64,000 nt of DNA from an uncultured Tolumonas sp. (GTDB lineage: Bacteria > Pseudomonadota > Gammaproteobacteria > Enterobacterales > Aeromonadaceae), in contig NZ_OY829947.1 in the NCBI RefSeq assembly GCF_963556105.2, positions 1 to 64,000 on the forward strand, in the 5' to 3' direction. The stretch's first letter is position 1. Every line of letters starts with the position of its first letter. Shown in pieces: positions 46,402 through 55,769 of this stretch. The notes beneath the pieces were generated by a model, which was not told the origin of the DNA, made no database searches, and worked only from the letters and a program-made list of their open reading frames with translations. The position numbers and the translations under genes were made by a program.

Positions 46402-48636
46402 TTATTCAACCACGAGCGTGAGGGTCTGCGTGCCTAAGCTCCGACTGGAAAAAGTCACTATCGCATCACCGCGCTATTTTCCGGCCTCAAGCCATACACC
46501 AACTGCACCACCTTTCAGCACCAACTGTTCCGGCCCAATGACCTTGGCAGGCCCTGTCACCGAGACCTGAATGATGTCATCCAAAAATGGCAGCAAATTA
46601 CCCTCTTGATCGAGTGCTTCAATCGTTACTCGGGTCGCAGCTTTTTCATTGGCTGGCAGCCGTTGATTATCTGCTTTCACGCGCAATGTCGTGGCAATCG
46701 GGTTAGCAGGCATCTTCAATTCGCTGACCAATTTACCGTCATGGAACCCACGCAACTCAACGGTGTTCCACTTCATGCCCCATTCACCAAACTCTTCCGG
46801 CGAAATAATGCTGTCATCAATGATGATGGGCGCATGCGGTAAATGCGGGAATTGCTCAACAGCCGGCTTCAGTCGCTTGGTTGGGTAATCACCAAACTTA
46901 AACTCAACTTCATCGCAGTTGGTCAAAATGATCAGCGGTAAAATCAGGCACTCGCAACGCTCACCGCGCGCCCAGAATGTCACCGGCTGCATCACAGGCT
47001 CATCGGCCACATCACACTGGCTTTTGTAGGCGTAGGCCGCAAATTTTGGTAGTCGGAACATATCGCTGATGCCGTGATAACAGATGCGATCACCACTGCC
47101 AAAATCTTTATGTGTGTTGTAATCGAACAGACACCAAGCAATGCAACCAGCAATATTCGGGGCGGCATAACACGCATCTAACACGCGTAAATGGCGTAAC
47201 ACATGCTCATGCTGGCGCTCTTCACAATCGAAGCGTTTGGTCGGGAACATATGGCCGTTAAATTCGGTGACCATATACGGCACTTGATGGTCGAGCCCTG
47301 TCACCTGTTGCGGTTTACGCAATGCCACCTCACCACCATTCAGCACAAAGTCATTCATGGTGTAGACATCTTCCAGCAAGGTGCTGTTTGCGTGGCAACG
47401 CACCCCACCCGTCTGACGATTTGGGTCCAGCGCATGAGCAAGCTGGTTGGTCTGTGTATAGAAATCGTCGCAATCGCGTGACTCGTTGATGCGCACGCCC
47501 CACAAGATAATGGAAGGATGATTCCAGTCGCGCTCGATCATTGCTCTGATATTGTCGATAGCACCCCGCTGCCAGAGTTCATCGCCAATATGCTGCCAAC
47601 CTGGGATCTCTTCAAACACCAGCAACCCCAGCTCATCGCAGCGATCTAAAAAAGCAGGCGCTTGCGGATAATGCGAGGTTCTGACCAAATTAAATTTGAA
47701 CTCGTTTTTGATGAGATCAGCATCGGCCTTCTGCGCGTGATCACCCATCGCATAACCGACATACGGGTAAGATTGATGACGATTAATACCACGCAATTTC
47801 AGTTTTCTACCGTTTAGCAGAAAACCGTCGGCGGTAAATTCTGCCTGTCGAAAACCAACTCGGGTGGAAAACTGATGGCTGAAATTTGTGCCACCAATAC
47901 TGACGTTCAGTTGATAAAGAGCGGGGTTATCGACATCCCATAGGCGAATCCCCGTCAGGTTGGAAAGAGAAAACTCAACGCGCGATATTGAACCAGAAAT
48001 CGCCTGACTATGTGTCGCCACCACGTCGCCTTCCTGCGTCGTCAGTTGTGCAACTAATTCGCCCTGATGATCACCAGCAGCGACCTGTTCCAAGAAAACG
48101 GCCACATTCAGCGACTTTTCATCGGCCAAAACATGGTCCGCAATGGCCTGCACATTCTTAATGCGCAGATCATCGGTGGTTTTCAGCCAGACATGGCGAT
48201 AAATACCCGCATAGGTCAGGTAATCGATCTGGCCACCAAACGGCGCGATTTCTGGGTTTTCACTGCCATCAATCACCACGGTGATCTGGTTTTCACCACG
48301 CAGCAGATGGGGCGTCAGTAACACATCGAATGGTGTGTAACCATCACGATGCCCCGTTACAAATTGGCCGTTCACGTAAACCTTGGCATCGGCCATCGCG
48401 CCGTCAAACTGCAACCAAACCTGTTTGCCGTCAAATTCCGGCTGCCAAAATAAGGTTTTTTGATAGCTGAATGGCCGCTGATAACTGGTTTCATCGAAGT
48501 AGTTGTAATCCAACTCCACCGCGGTATGTGGTAAATCGACTTGCTCTGCGACCGCTAATTCCGCCGCAGAAAAAAGTGGGTGATCACCGGCAATGAACTG
48601 CCACTGTTCGTTGAATTTTTTGCAAAAATTCATCAT
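46402..48636 (-). CDS. GH2 beta-galactosidase-like enzyme with late amber codon
   Basis: The frame from 48636 encodes 720 residues and stops at TAG 46474-46476. The same frame then continues RGDAIVTFSSRSLGTQTLTL plus VVE to a TAA at 46402. That is a sensible final beta-strand for this family, so the original protein was probably 744 residues. GH2 domains are ordered: sugar-binding jelly roll (~40-150), immunoglobulin-like (~160-265), catalytic barrel (~270-560). The acid/base is E385 in WGVRINES and the nucleophile E458 in VTEFNGHMFPTK. With no signal peptide, it should hydrolyse imported beta-galactosides in the cytoplasm; beta-glucuronide activity is a weaker alternative. The start overlaps the upstream permease stop (ATGA). 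Whether loss of 23 residues matters is unknown. Confidence 0.85.
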
Positions 48637-49460
48637 TTCACTGACCCCACCATACCTTGCACGAACTGTTTTTGCATCGCAAAGAACACCGCAATCGTTG
48701 GTAACGTCGCCACTACCGTGCCGACCATCACGACACCAAAATCAGGGAAATAGGCGGAAGATAATGACGACAGCACCAGATTGATGGTTTTAGTCTCTGG
48801 CGATTGCAACACGATCAATGGCCACAGGAAGTTATTCCAATTCGCCATGAAGGTAATGATGAACGCTGCCGCATAGGTCGAGCGCATTACCGGAAAAAAG
48901 ACATACACAAAGATACGCCACTCACTGACACCATCGACGCGCGCGGCATCCAACAGCTCTTTAGGAAACGCTTTGGTGCACTGACGGAAGTAGAAAATGA
49001 TGTAAACCGACGCAATAGAAGGCAGCACCACCGCCCAGTGCGTATCCAGCAAATTGGCTTTCGCCATCATGGTAAACAGCGGGATCATCAACGCAGCAAA
49101 CGGGATCATCATGGTCAGCAGCAACAGGTTATAAACCTTATCGCGCAGCTTAGACTGATAGATTTCAAACCCATAACCAGCCAGCGACGCAATCGCCAGT
49201 GTCAGGAAGGTACCCAGCAGCGAAACTTTGGTGGTGTTCCAAAAAATCAGCGGCAGATCGACAGCCTGACTGAGCCTGGCCAAATTATCAAACAGCGCGG
49301 TGCCGAACGATAATTTGCCTTGGTTGATATCCGCCGTGATATTGGTGCTACTCACCACCATCCAGAAAAACGGAAACAGTGAGACAAACGCAATCAGCAC
49401 CAAAAACAGATACATCAGACCTTGATAGATCTTCTGCTTAGAGACATTCGTTGCCATCAT
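48633..49460 (-). CDS. Galactoside ABC importer permease, MalG-type
   Basis: A 275-residue inner-membrane permease with six predicted membrane segments. The first reads YLFLVLIAFVSLFPFFWMVV. The EAA loop LDAARVDGVSEWRIFVYVFF contacts the ATPase, and the C-terminus AMQKQFVQGMVGSVK is typical of MalG/LacG subunits. It overlaps the upstream permease stop by four bases and the downstream GH2 start by four bases, so all are tightly coupled. Confidence 0.93.
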   Translation of the reverse strand: MMATNVSKQKIYQGLMYLFLVLIAFVSLFPFFWMVVSSTNITADINQGKLSFGTALFDNLARLSQAVDLPLIFWNTTKVSLLGTFLTLAIASLAGYGFEIYQSKLRDKVYNLLLLTMMIPFAALMIPLFTMMAKANLLDTHWAVVLPSIASVYIIFYFRQCTKAFPKELLDAARVDGVSEWRIFVYVFFPVMRSTYAAAFIITFMANWNNFLWPLIVLQSPETKTINLVLSSLSSAYFPDFGVVMVGTVVATLPTIAVFFAMQKQFVQGMVGSVK

Positions 49461-50371
49461 TTTTTGTCCTGTACAAATTTAAACTGCACCAACGCCAACG
49501 CCGCAGCAAAAAAGACAATCACATACGAAACGGTGGCTGCATAACCAAAATTCGGCACAAATTTGAATGACAAGTTGTAGATATACATCGACAGCGTCAG
49601 CGTGGAATTCGCAGGCCCGCCATTGGTGATATTCATCGCTTCATCGAACAGCTGCAGCGTACCGATGGTCGACATGACCGAGGTAAACAAAATTACCGGT
49701 TTCAGCAGTGGCACTGTGATATTGAAAAAGGTTTGTACTGGGGTAACACCTTCCAACTTGGCTGCTTCATAAATCGACTTGTCGATGTTCTGCATGGCTG
49801 CCAGATAGAAAATCATGTTGTAGCCAGTCCAGCGCCACGTGATCGCCAGAATGATGGTCACTTTCGCCCAAAACGGATCGGTCAGCCATGCGATCGGATG
49901 TTCAATCAGCCCAATCGTCATCAATGCTGAATTCACAATACCATCGTAACCAAACATACTTTTGAACAAGATCGAGTAAGCCACCAGCGACGTCACACAC
50001 GGCAAGAAAATTGCCATGCGGAACAGACTGCGGAATTTAACATTCGGTGAATTAAGACAAGATGCTGTCGCCAGTGACAACAAGATCATCAGCGGCACCT
50101 GAACAATCAAAAAAATCAGCGTATTGGTTAATGCGGTAATAAAAACCGGATCGTGCATCAGGCGGGTAATGTTACCGAACCCGACAAACTGTACGAGCAC
50201 ACCTTTACCGGAATGCAGAGATAACCAGAGCGAATTAAGGATAGGGTAAATCATGAACAGCATCACCAACGTGAGTGAGCCAAGCACGAAACACCAACCG
50301 TTGATATCGTAAAACCGATGAAAATTGCGACTACGAACCGGAGTCATAGGCATAACACCTGTATTTGACAT
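49457..50371 (-). CDS. Galactoside ABC importer permease, MalF-type
   Basis: A 304-residue permease. The start MSNTGVMPMTPVRSRNFHRF at 50371 is preferred because TGAGG lies ten bases upstream; the frame extends eleven codons further. Six membrane segments are predicted, the first at ~30-50 (FVLGSLTLVMLFMIYPILNS). The EAA loop is YEAAKLEGVTPVQTFFNITV. It lacks the long periplasmic insertion seen in the permease of the amylosucrase operon. It lies between the binding protein and the MalG-type permease. Confidence 0.92.
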   Translation of the reverse strand: MSNTGVMPMTPVRSRNFHRFYDINGWCFVLGSLTLVMLFMIYPILNSLWLSLHSGKGVLVQFVGFGNITRLMHDPVFITALTNTLIFLIVQVPLMILLSLATASCLNSPNVKFRSLFRMAIFLPCVTSLVAYSILFKSMFGYDGIVNSALMTIGLIEHPIAWLTDPFWAKVTIILAITWRWTGYNMIFYLAAMQNIDKSIYEAAKLEGVTPVQTFFNITVPLLKPVILFTSVMSTIGTLQLFDEAMNITNGGPANSTLTLSMYIYNLSFKFVPNFGYAATVSYVIVFFAAALALVQFKFVQDKK

Positions 50372-50425
50372 GATGAAAACCTCAGCGGAAGGATCGGCCG
50401 GCACATCAGCCGATCCTCAGTTTGG

Positions 50426-51697
50426 CTATTGAATTTGCGCCGCTAACTGGCTGTCGATCTGTTCCAGCACTTGCTCCAGTGGCATTCCTTTAAAATAAGC
50501 CGGTAACTGCGCAGCGAGAGCGGCATCCGCTTCATAGGTGTAATAGCCGTAATTCACTTTCGGCACTTTACCCAACCAGTTGGCAAAATCGCTGTAGATA
50601 GCCTGACCGCCAAAGAACGCATCCGGTTGTTGATAGGCTTTACCACTACGCGCAGGCAGATAAGAACCTACCGCACCGCGATCCGTCAGGATCTGCTGAT
50701 AGAACGCGCTGTCTTTACCAAAGGTGCTATTCAGGAACTCAACAGCTTGCGCGCTATTGTCAGAGGTAGAGATAACATACCAGCTGGAACCACCCAGATT
50801 CGATTGGTTGGTGCCACCTTTGATGTTCAAACGTGGGGTTGGTGCAACCGCCCATTTACCGGCTTGATCCGCACCCGCTTTGACAGAAGCAGTGATCCAC
50901 ACACCAGTGGTAATCGTGGCCACATCACCATGGTTCACGGCACCCACCCATTCAGACCAGCCCATGGTTGGTCGCACAATACCGGCATCGGTCATGCTTT
51001 TTTCAATACGCAGCGCTTCTTTCAGCGCTTCGTTATTTTTGATGTTTAACGCGCCTTTGTCATCAAAATACCAGCTGCCAGCAGACTGCATCATCACGCG
51101 CACCAAACCCGGATCATTCGGGTCATTACCTAACATCGCTTTACCGGTTTTCGCTTTCACGGCTTTGCCGATCTCAATGAAACGATCCCAAGTAATGTTT
51201 TGCATATCTTCGGGTTTGAAACCGGCCTGAGCCAGCAGGTCTTTGCGGTAATACATCCCCGTGACACCCGAATCGAATGGCATACCGTAGGTTTTGCCGT
51301 TCATGGTCATCAGTTCAACTTTGTAAGGGGCAAATTTGCTGTAATCGACTTTGCCGTCCATCGCCGCGAAAGCGCCGGGATAAGAGCTCAGGAATTTAGG
51401 GGCGTTGTAATCTTCCACCAGCACGATATCAGGCAGTGATTTGGTCATGCCGGACGCCAACATGGTGTGCATCTTCTGTTCAAGATCGGCTTTCGCAAAA
51501 TCGACAACTTTGATCGTCACATCCGGATGCGCTTTTTGGTAAGTCGCTTTGGCCTGCTCCATGATCGCGATATTGAAGTTAGGGTCCCATGCCCAAACGG
51601 TCAGTTCGTTCTTTTTAGCCAGCGCAGACATGCTACAGGTTGCCACAACGACACCCAAAGTCAGGTTACGAACAAGATTGTTTTTTTCAAAACTCAT
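50426..51697 (-). CDS. Periplasmic galactoside-binding protein
   Basis: A family 1 solute-binding protein of 423 residues. The start MSFEKNNLVRNLTLGVVVAT at 51697 has GGAG nine bases upstream. A signal peptide ends near CSMSALAKK, and the mature protein opens NELTVWAWDPNFNIAIMEQA, as in lactose/galactoside-binding LacE-type proteins. WVGAVNHGDVATITTGVWIT and SSWYVISTSDNSAQAVEFLN are typical lobe-interface segments. It is the first gene of the operon ending in GH2 and the ATPase. Lactose or another beta-galactoside is the inferred substrate, from the enzyme downstream and the GalR operator upstream. Confidence 0.9.
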   Translation of the reverse strand: MSFEKNNLVRNLTLGVVVATCSMSALAKKNELTVWAWDPNFNIAIMEQAKATYQKAHPDVTIKVVDFAKADLEQKMHTMLASGMTKSLPDIVLVEDYNAPKFLSSYPGAFAAMDGKVDYSKFAPYKVELMTMNGKTYGMPFDSGVTGMYYRKDLLAQAGFKPEDMQNITWDRFIEIGKAVKAKTGKAMLGNDPNDPGLVRVMMQSAGSWYFDDKGALNIKNNEALKEALRIEKSMTDAGIVRPTMGWSEWVGAVNHGDVATITTGVWITASVKAGADQAGKWAVAPTPRLNIKGGTNQSNLGGSSWYVISTSDNSAQAVEFLNSTFGKDSAFYQQILTDRGAVGSYLPARSGKAYQQPDAFFGGQAIYSDFANWLGKVPKVNYGYYTYEADAALAAQLPAYFKGMPLEQVLEQIDSQLAAQIQ

Positions 51698-51827
51698 AGT
51701 GATGTTCTCCATGAACGCTTCCGGTTTGAAGCAAACTCAACAGATACTTAAAGTCACTCAGCGACGCTGATACCGCGCCAACAAATTTCCACAGCTATGG
51801 CCGCCGAACCTGTTTACACCACTTCCG

Positions 51828-51841
51828 TGTAAACGATTACC
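51828..51841. promoter_or_regulatory. GalR operator upstream of the importer operon
   Basis: TGTAAACGATTACC matches TGTAAnCGnTTACA at all but the last defined base. An inverted half-site GTTTACAC lies just upstream at 51812-51819. It is 131 bases before the binding-protein ATG. Confidence 0.75.
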
Positions 51842-52091
51842 CAATCCTAGCGAGGTATAGCGCTGAATAGATATCCGTGTTGATTCGAAACGTGATAATC
51901 ATCAAATTCAGAGGCAAAACAAATCAGCAAACGTGATGAATATCAAAATAAACAGGAATTTGAAGATTTTGCTTTATCGGGAAGGAAGAAAAAATTCAAA
52001 GCATTGATTAAATTGAATTTATTTTAACTTGTAGGTATTTAAAAACTAAAAAAACAGCGATAACCATATAAAAAATAGTCTTATTTCTATA

Positions 52092-52105
52092 TGGCATCGT
52101 TTCCA
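52092..52105. promoter_or_regulatory. Weak GalR-like site
   Basis: TGGCATCGTTTCCA is symmetric around CG and shares the outer TG/CA and central AACG/CGTT with GalR operators, but three defined positions differ. It is 251 bases from the strong site and could support a DNA loop. Confidence 0.3.
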
Positions 52106-52142
52106 AATCAAACTAATTGAATAGTGTAATGATAGGTAATGT

Positions 52143-53150
52143 TTAGACAGGAACCACCGGTGTCACCGAATAACGACGTACCAATGTTGGAATAAACAAA
52201 TTAGTCACATCCGGTGCTGGCTCACCGTGCGCTAACGCAATGGCTAAACGAGCTGCTTGGGTTGCCATATCAATGACCGGATATCGAATGGTCGTTAAAT
52301 GCGGCTGCAAATAGTTGGCAATCAACACATCATCAAACCCAATAACAGAGATCTGTGTCGGTACCTGAATTCCATTATCAGACAATGCAGACAATGCCCC
52401 CGCCGCCATCGGGTCGTTATAACAGACAATTCCCGTCACTTTACGGCCTTGATTTAACAGCTCAACCACAGCCCGCTCACCACCAATTTCATCGGGTGTT
52501 CCCTGAATGATCAATCGCTCATCGACCGGAATGCCATGCTGCGTTAAGGCATCAATATAACCCTGCTGACGCTCAAAAGCATCCGCAATTCGATATGACG
52601 ATGACAAGAAAGCAATGGACCTATGCCCTTGTTGAATAAGGTGATTTGTTGCCAACTCAGCGCCAAAGCGATTATCTAAATTGATACAGCGCGACTCATA
52701 ACCTGGCACCGTCCGGTTGATCATTACCATACCCGGCACATGCGCCATAAAATGCTGAAGCTCTTCATCGGAGAGCATCATGGCATGCACGACAATGCCG
52801 GCACACTGATGTCGTAATAGTTGCTCAATGGCTTTCCGTTCCCGCTTGGCATCATGATAGCTGTTCCCGACCAGCAAAAAATTACCGGTGGCATACGCAA
52901 CCTGATCGACGGCTTTGACCATAATGCCAAAAAAGGGGGATGACACGTCACCCACCACAATGCCCAAGGTTTCATTACCCTGATGCGATAATGCGCGCGC
53001 ATTCGCATTGGGATGATATTTCAGCTCATCCATCGCTTTTTTCACTGCTTCCCGCGACTCCGGGCTCGTTTTCGGTGAGCTATTCAGTACGCGGGAAACG
53101 GTCGCCACCGACACACCCGCCAGACGAGCAACATCTTTGATGGTCGCCAT
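52143..53150 (-). CDS. galR: Galactose operon repressor GalR/GalS-type
   Basis: A 335-residue LacI-family repressor. The start MATIKDVARLAGVSVATVSR at 53150 begins exactly where the family's helix-turn-helix does. The protein follows E. coli GalR/GalS segment by segment: YHPNANARAL, VVGDVSSPFFGIMVKAVDQV, GNFLLVGNSYH, RHQCAGIVVHAMM, GYIDALTQHGI, SVIGFDDVLIANYLQPHLTT and IPTLVRRYSV. The effector should be D-galactose. Three GalR-type operators in the window, one in its own upstream region, show its likely targets: alpha-galactosidase, the importer/GH2 operon and itself. GalR versus GalS cannot be decided. Confidence 0.9.
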   Translation of the reverse strand: MATIKDVARLAGVSVATVSRVLNSSPKTSPESREAVKKAMDELKYHPNANARALSHQGNETLGIVVGDVSSPFFGIMVKAVDQVAYATGNFLLVGNSYHDAKRERKAIEQLLRHQCAGIVVHAMMLSDEELQHFMAHVPGMVMINRTVPGYESRCINLDNRFGAELATNHLIQQGHRSIAFLSSSYRIADAFERQQGYIDALTQHGIPVDERLIIQGTPDEIGGERAVVELLNQGRKVTGIVCYNDPMAAGALSALSDNGIQVPTQISVIGFDDVLIANYLQPHLTTIRYPVIDMATQAARLAIALAHGEPAPDVTNLFIPTLVRRYSVTPVVPV

Positions 53151-53362
53151 AAATTGTGAGTCTCCACCTAAAATCAATTAATTCGCTTTGGAAGCAATAC
53201 TTCCATAATTCATGTGACTATTTTCCTGTTTCACAACAACAAAGCTATAGTTTTGACTGCTTTTATTGTCAGAACAGTAAATTATCTCGCTTATTCGTAT
53301 CGTTTTTTGCCAGATGAGCATCATTAATGGATAAAGAAATATCATAAATCAGCCCCTTCAAA

Positions 53363-53376
53363 TGTAATCGATTACA
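53363..53376. promoter_or_regulatory. GalR operator upstream of galR, perfect palindrome
   Basis: TGTAATCGATTACA is a perfect 14-base palindrome and a full match to TGTAAnCGnTTACA. It lies 213 bases from the galR start and 103 from the S1-domain gene on the other strand, so autoregulation is likely and control of the other gene possible. Confidence 0.75.
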
Positions 53377-53478
53377 CAAATGAGATACATCCTGTGTCGT
53401 AAAAATCCCCGACGCCTAGTTTGAAGTGCTATCATTCCGTTTTATTTGTTATGTAAATTTGTCGAAGAGAACAACACT

Positions 53479-54306
53479 ATGATCCAACTTGGCCGCATGA
53501 ATTCCCTCCCCATTATTAAACTCGATGAAAAAGGCGCCTGGTTGGATGCAGATGATTTAGGCCAAGTGTTTGTGCCACAAAGCCAGTTGCCAGAAGCAAT
53601 CAAAGTCGGCAGCACACTGGCCGTATTCCCTTATCTTGACGGCGATAGTGAACTGGTCATCAGCGCCGACAAACCGCTGGCGCAAGTTGGCGAATTTGCC
53701 GGTATGAAAGTGATCTCCGCCAGCCGTATTGGTGCCTTCCTCGATTGGGGTTTGAAGAAAGACTTGTTTGTGCCAGCCAATGAACAGGCCAAACCAATGC
53801 AAACTGGCCACACCTATGTGGTCTATGTTTATCTCGATCGCGAAAGTCGCCCAACCGCCACCAGTCGCCTCGATCATTACCTGAGCATTGAAATGCCACG
53901 TTATGAACCGTGGGAAGAGGTGGATCTGCTGATCTGTGAGCAAACCGATCTTGGCTATAAAGTGATCGTAAATAAAAAATTCTGGGGCCTGATTTTCTAC
54001 AACGAAATTTTCACAACCATTAAAATCGGTCAGCGCACCAAAGGCTATATCAAAAAAATTCACGAAGATGGCAAGCTGGATGTCACGCTGAATAAACCCG
54101 GTCTAGCACGTAAAGATGAAGCCGGTGAGAAAATACTGGCGCGTCTGCAAAAACAAGGTGGTTTCTTGCCTGTTGGTGACAAGAGTTCACCCGAGTTGAT
54201 TTACTCTCAGTTCAGCATGAGTAAAGGCACGTTTAAGAAAGCCATTGGTGGCCTGTTTAAGCAAGGACTGATCGTCATTGAAAGTGACGGCATCCGGCTG
54301 GTTTAA
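53479..54306 (+). CDS. S1-domain RNA-binding protein, CvfB/YitL-like
   Basis: A 275-residue cytoplasmic protein. The start MIQLGRMNSLPIIKLDEKGA at 53479 is chosen by family similarity. Three S1-like OB-fold segments can be seen: MKVISASRIGAFLDWGLKKD (~75-95) in the second and KIGQRTKGYIKKIHEDGKLD (~185-205) in the third. A C-terminal winged helix (YSQFSMSKGTFKKAIGGLFK, then QGLIVIESDGIRLV) follows. The family includes Staphylococcus CvfB, an RNA-binding virulence regulator; the role in Proteobacteria is not defined. A strong terminator follows. Confidence 0.88.
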   Translation: MIQLGRMNSLPIIKLDEKGAWLDADDLGQVFVPQSQLPEAIKVGSTLAVFPYLDGDSELVISADKPLAQVGEFAGMKVISASRIGAFLDWGLKKDLFVPANEQAKPMQTGHTYVVYVYLDRESRPTATSRLDHYLSIEMPRYEPWEEVDLLICEQTDLGYKVIVNKKFWGLIFYNEIFTTIKIGQRTKGYIKKIHEDGKLDVTLNKPGLARKDEAGEKILARLQKQGGFLPVGDKSSPELIYSQFSMSKGTFKKAIGGLFKQGLIVIESDGIRLV

Positions 54307-54330
54307 CCCGGTCTTAGAAAATAATGATAA

Positions 54331-54364
54331 AAAAGCCCGGGCAGTAATATCTCCGGGCTTTTTT
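54331..54364 (+). terminator. Terminator of the S1-domain gene
   Basis: AAAAGCCCGG (54331-54340) pairs with CCGGGCTTTT (54353-54362), with the T-run continuing. It also has an A-run on the left and may end the convergent hypothetical gene. Confidence 0.9.
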
Positions 54365-54388
54365 ATAACCAGCCATACCAAAATTAGA

Positions 54389-54859
54389 TCACCCTCTGGC
54401 ACCAAACCGGTATTTATCCGAAACCACATCCGCTTCAATACTTGATGATTTGTTCATTGATCTGATTAAAAACGAATGTTTCACATTAAAATACGTTAAC
54501 AATTCCTGCACCAATGGCTTATTGTCGGGGTCAACAGCAACAGAAATACAGCTGGCAATACATTCAATCATACGCGGCGCCAACCACGGGTCGACAACCT
54601 GAGTTACCAGCGCATTTTCTTTTATTACCTTTGAAATACGTTCACTTTGACTCAGCATTTCAATGAGTTGATCGGACGTATAATTATTTGAAGAGATAAT
54701 CGGCTCAGACACTGCCGAAGCTTTTAGTGCCAGGTAAGACAAAAAATGTGCAGATAACTTATATTCTTCCGCATATTCAAGGAAGTAATTGATTTGTGTC
54801 TCTTTATCCCATAAACGAGCTGAAACCAGCTCGTCGTATTGCTGTTTTGCTCCGTTCAC
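54389..54859 (-). CDS. Uncharacterised protein, tandem paralogue A
   Basis: A 156-residue soluble, mostly helical protein of unrecognised family. GTG at 54859 is chosen (VNGAKQQYDELVSARLWDKE) because GGGGAG lies eight bases upstream; the ATG at 54865 is only two bases from it. It shares a collinear pattern with the next upstream gene: (W)DK(E/D)TQI..FLEY.(E/D)EYKL..HFLSYL.LK, then IISS..Y...QLIE, ERIS..IKEN.LVT and TYFN..H. No signal peptide, membrane segment or catalytic motif is evident. It may be co-transcribed with its paralogue, although a hairpin lies between them. Confidence 0.75.
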   Translation of the reverse strand: MNGAKQQYDELVSARLWDKETQINYFLEYAEEYKLSAHFLSYLALKASAVSEPIISSNNYTSDQLIEMLSQSERISKVIKENALVTQVVDPWLAPRMIECIASCISVAVDPDNKPLVQELLTYFNVKHSFLIRSMNKSSSIEADVVSDKYRFGARG

Positions 54860-54978
54860 GTGCATTACTCCCCTCTTTTGCGCATTAAAATCACCTTCAT
54901 TGGTCTCAATGAACGACTAAAAAGGTTAAATGCAAATCCGGTGCCGGAGCGCACGCTTTTGGTGAAAGAGATGTTTAA

Positions 54979-55001
54979 AGCAGGAATGCACTATTCCTGC
55001 T
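54979..55001. terminator. Hairpin between the tandem paralogues
   Basis: AGCAGGAAT (54979-54987) pairs with ATTCCTGCT (54993-55001). On the plus strand ATTTTT follows; on the minus strand TTTAAA follows. It probably ends or attenuates the upstream paralogue's transcript. Confidence 0.65.
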
Positions 55002-55063
55002 ATTTTTCAGAGCAGAATCAACGGGTAAAAAGAGCACCAACATGCCGATTATATTTCGGTCAA

Positions 55064-55555
55064 TTATCCGAAATTAGCATAGCGGCTGAAGATACTGTCA
55101 AAATACGCATCACCATCTAATGGCTGAGATTTCGCAGTTTTCTTTTTTTGCGACGGTTGAATAAACGAGGCATGACGCAGATTAAAATAAGTCACTAATT
55201 CTTTTTCCAACCGCTCGTCTTCAGGTTCTAACGCCACTGAAAGCGATTCTTTAACACATTTAGCGATATTTGCTTTCGTCCACGGGCTTTCATCTTTCGT
55301 CACTAACGAATTTTCTTTGATAATTTCAGAAATACGTTCATTTTTAACGATTATTTCAATGAGTTGTTCAGTTGAATACTCTTTAGAGGAAATAATGGCA
55401 CTGGGCGTTGCAATTGGTTTTAAGCCTAAATAAGACAAGAAATGGTCCGCAAGTTTATATTCGTCAATATACTCAAGAAAAAAACTGATTTGTGTATCTT
55501 TATCCCAGGCGCGTTCCACTAATAGTGCTTCATATGACTGCTTTGTACTACTCAC
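55064..55555 (-). CDS. Uncharacterised protein, tandem paralogue B
   Basis: A 163-residue soluble protein, paralogous to the gene at 54389. The start GTG at 55555 (VSSTKQSYEALLVERAWDKD) has AAGGGG six bases upstream and aligns with the chosen start of the paralogue. Shared segments include TQISFFLEYIDEYKLADHFL, STEQLIEIIVKNERISEIIK and ELVTYFNLRHASFIQ. The C-terminus diverges: a Lys-rich stretch (QKKKTAKSQ) and then DAYFDSIFSRYANFG. No known domain was recognised. The pair arose by local duplication and both copies appear intact. Confidence 0.75.
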   Translation of the reverse strand: MSSTKQSYEALLVERAWDKDTQISFFLEYIDEYKLADHFLSYLGLKPIATPSAIISSKEYSTEQLIEIIVKNERISEIIKENSLVTKDESPWTKANIAKCVKESLSVALEPEDERLEKELVTYFNLRHASFIQPSQKKKTAKSQPLDGDAYFDSIFSRYANFG

Positions 55556-55769
55556 AAACATCCCCTTAATATTCAATACATCAATAGGTTAGCTGAACCA
55601 ATGCAGCAGTATGCTTTTGCGCAATAATATTACGACTGATTCATCTGTAGCTATTGAGGATATTAAAAAATGAGAACACAGTCAGTTTGTGATAAATATC
55701 TCGCTGATATTTTGATTATTTTCCTGCCAAAAGCGTCAAATAACTCTCTTTTTTGTTATCAAAAAGAAA

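Larger units (their letters stand above)
51698..52142. promoter_or_regulatory. Regulatory region of the galactoside importer operon
   Basis: About 445 AT-rich bases between galR and the importer operon. It holds a strong GalR operator at 51828-51841, an inverted GTGTAAAC half-site at 51812-51819 and a weaker TGGCATCGTTTCCA at 52092-52105. No gene is seen. Confidence 0.55.

Noticed and set aside
48804..49313. 169-codon plus-strand frame opposite the MalG-type permease
   Set aside because: His/Arg/Gln-rich mirror of hydrophobic codons, no ribosome site.
52067..52097. AT-rich hairpin downstream of galR as a terminator
   Set aside because: The stem is weak, interrupted and overlaps a possible GalR-like site; there is too little support to call it.
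53189..53205. TGGAAG-N5-CTTCCA near the galR start as a second galR operator
   Set aside because: It lacks the central CG and TGTAA arms of the other GalR sites, so no regulator can be suggested; it may be chance.
53557..54063. 168-codon minus-strand frame opposite the S1-domain gene
   Set aside because: The plus strand has a convincing OB-fold protein followed by a terminator.
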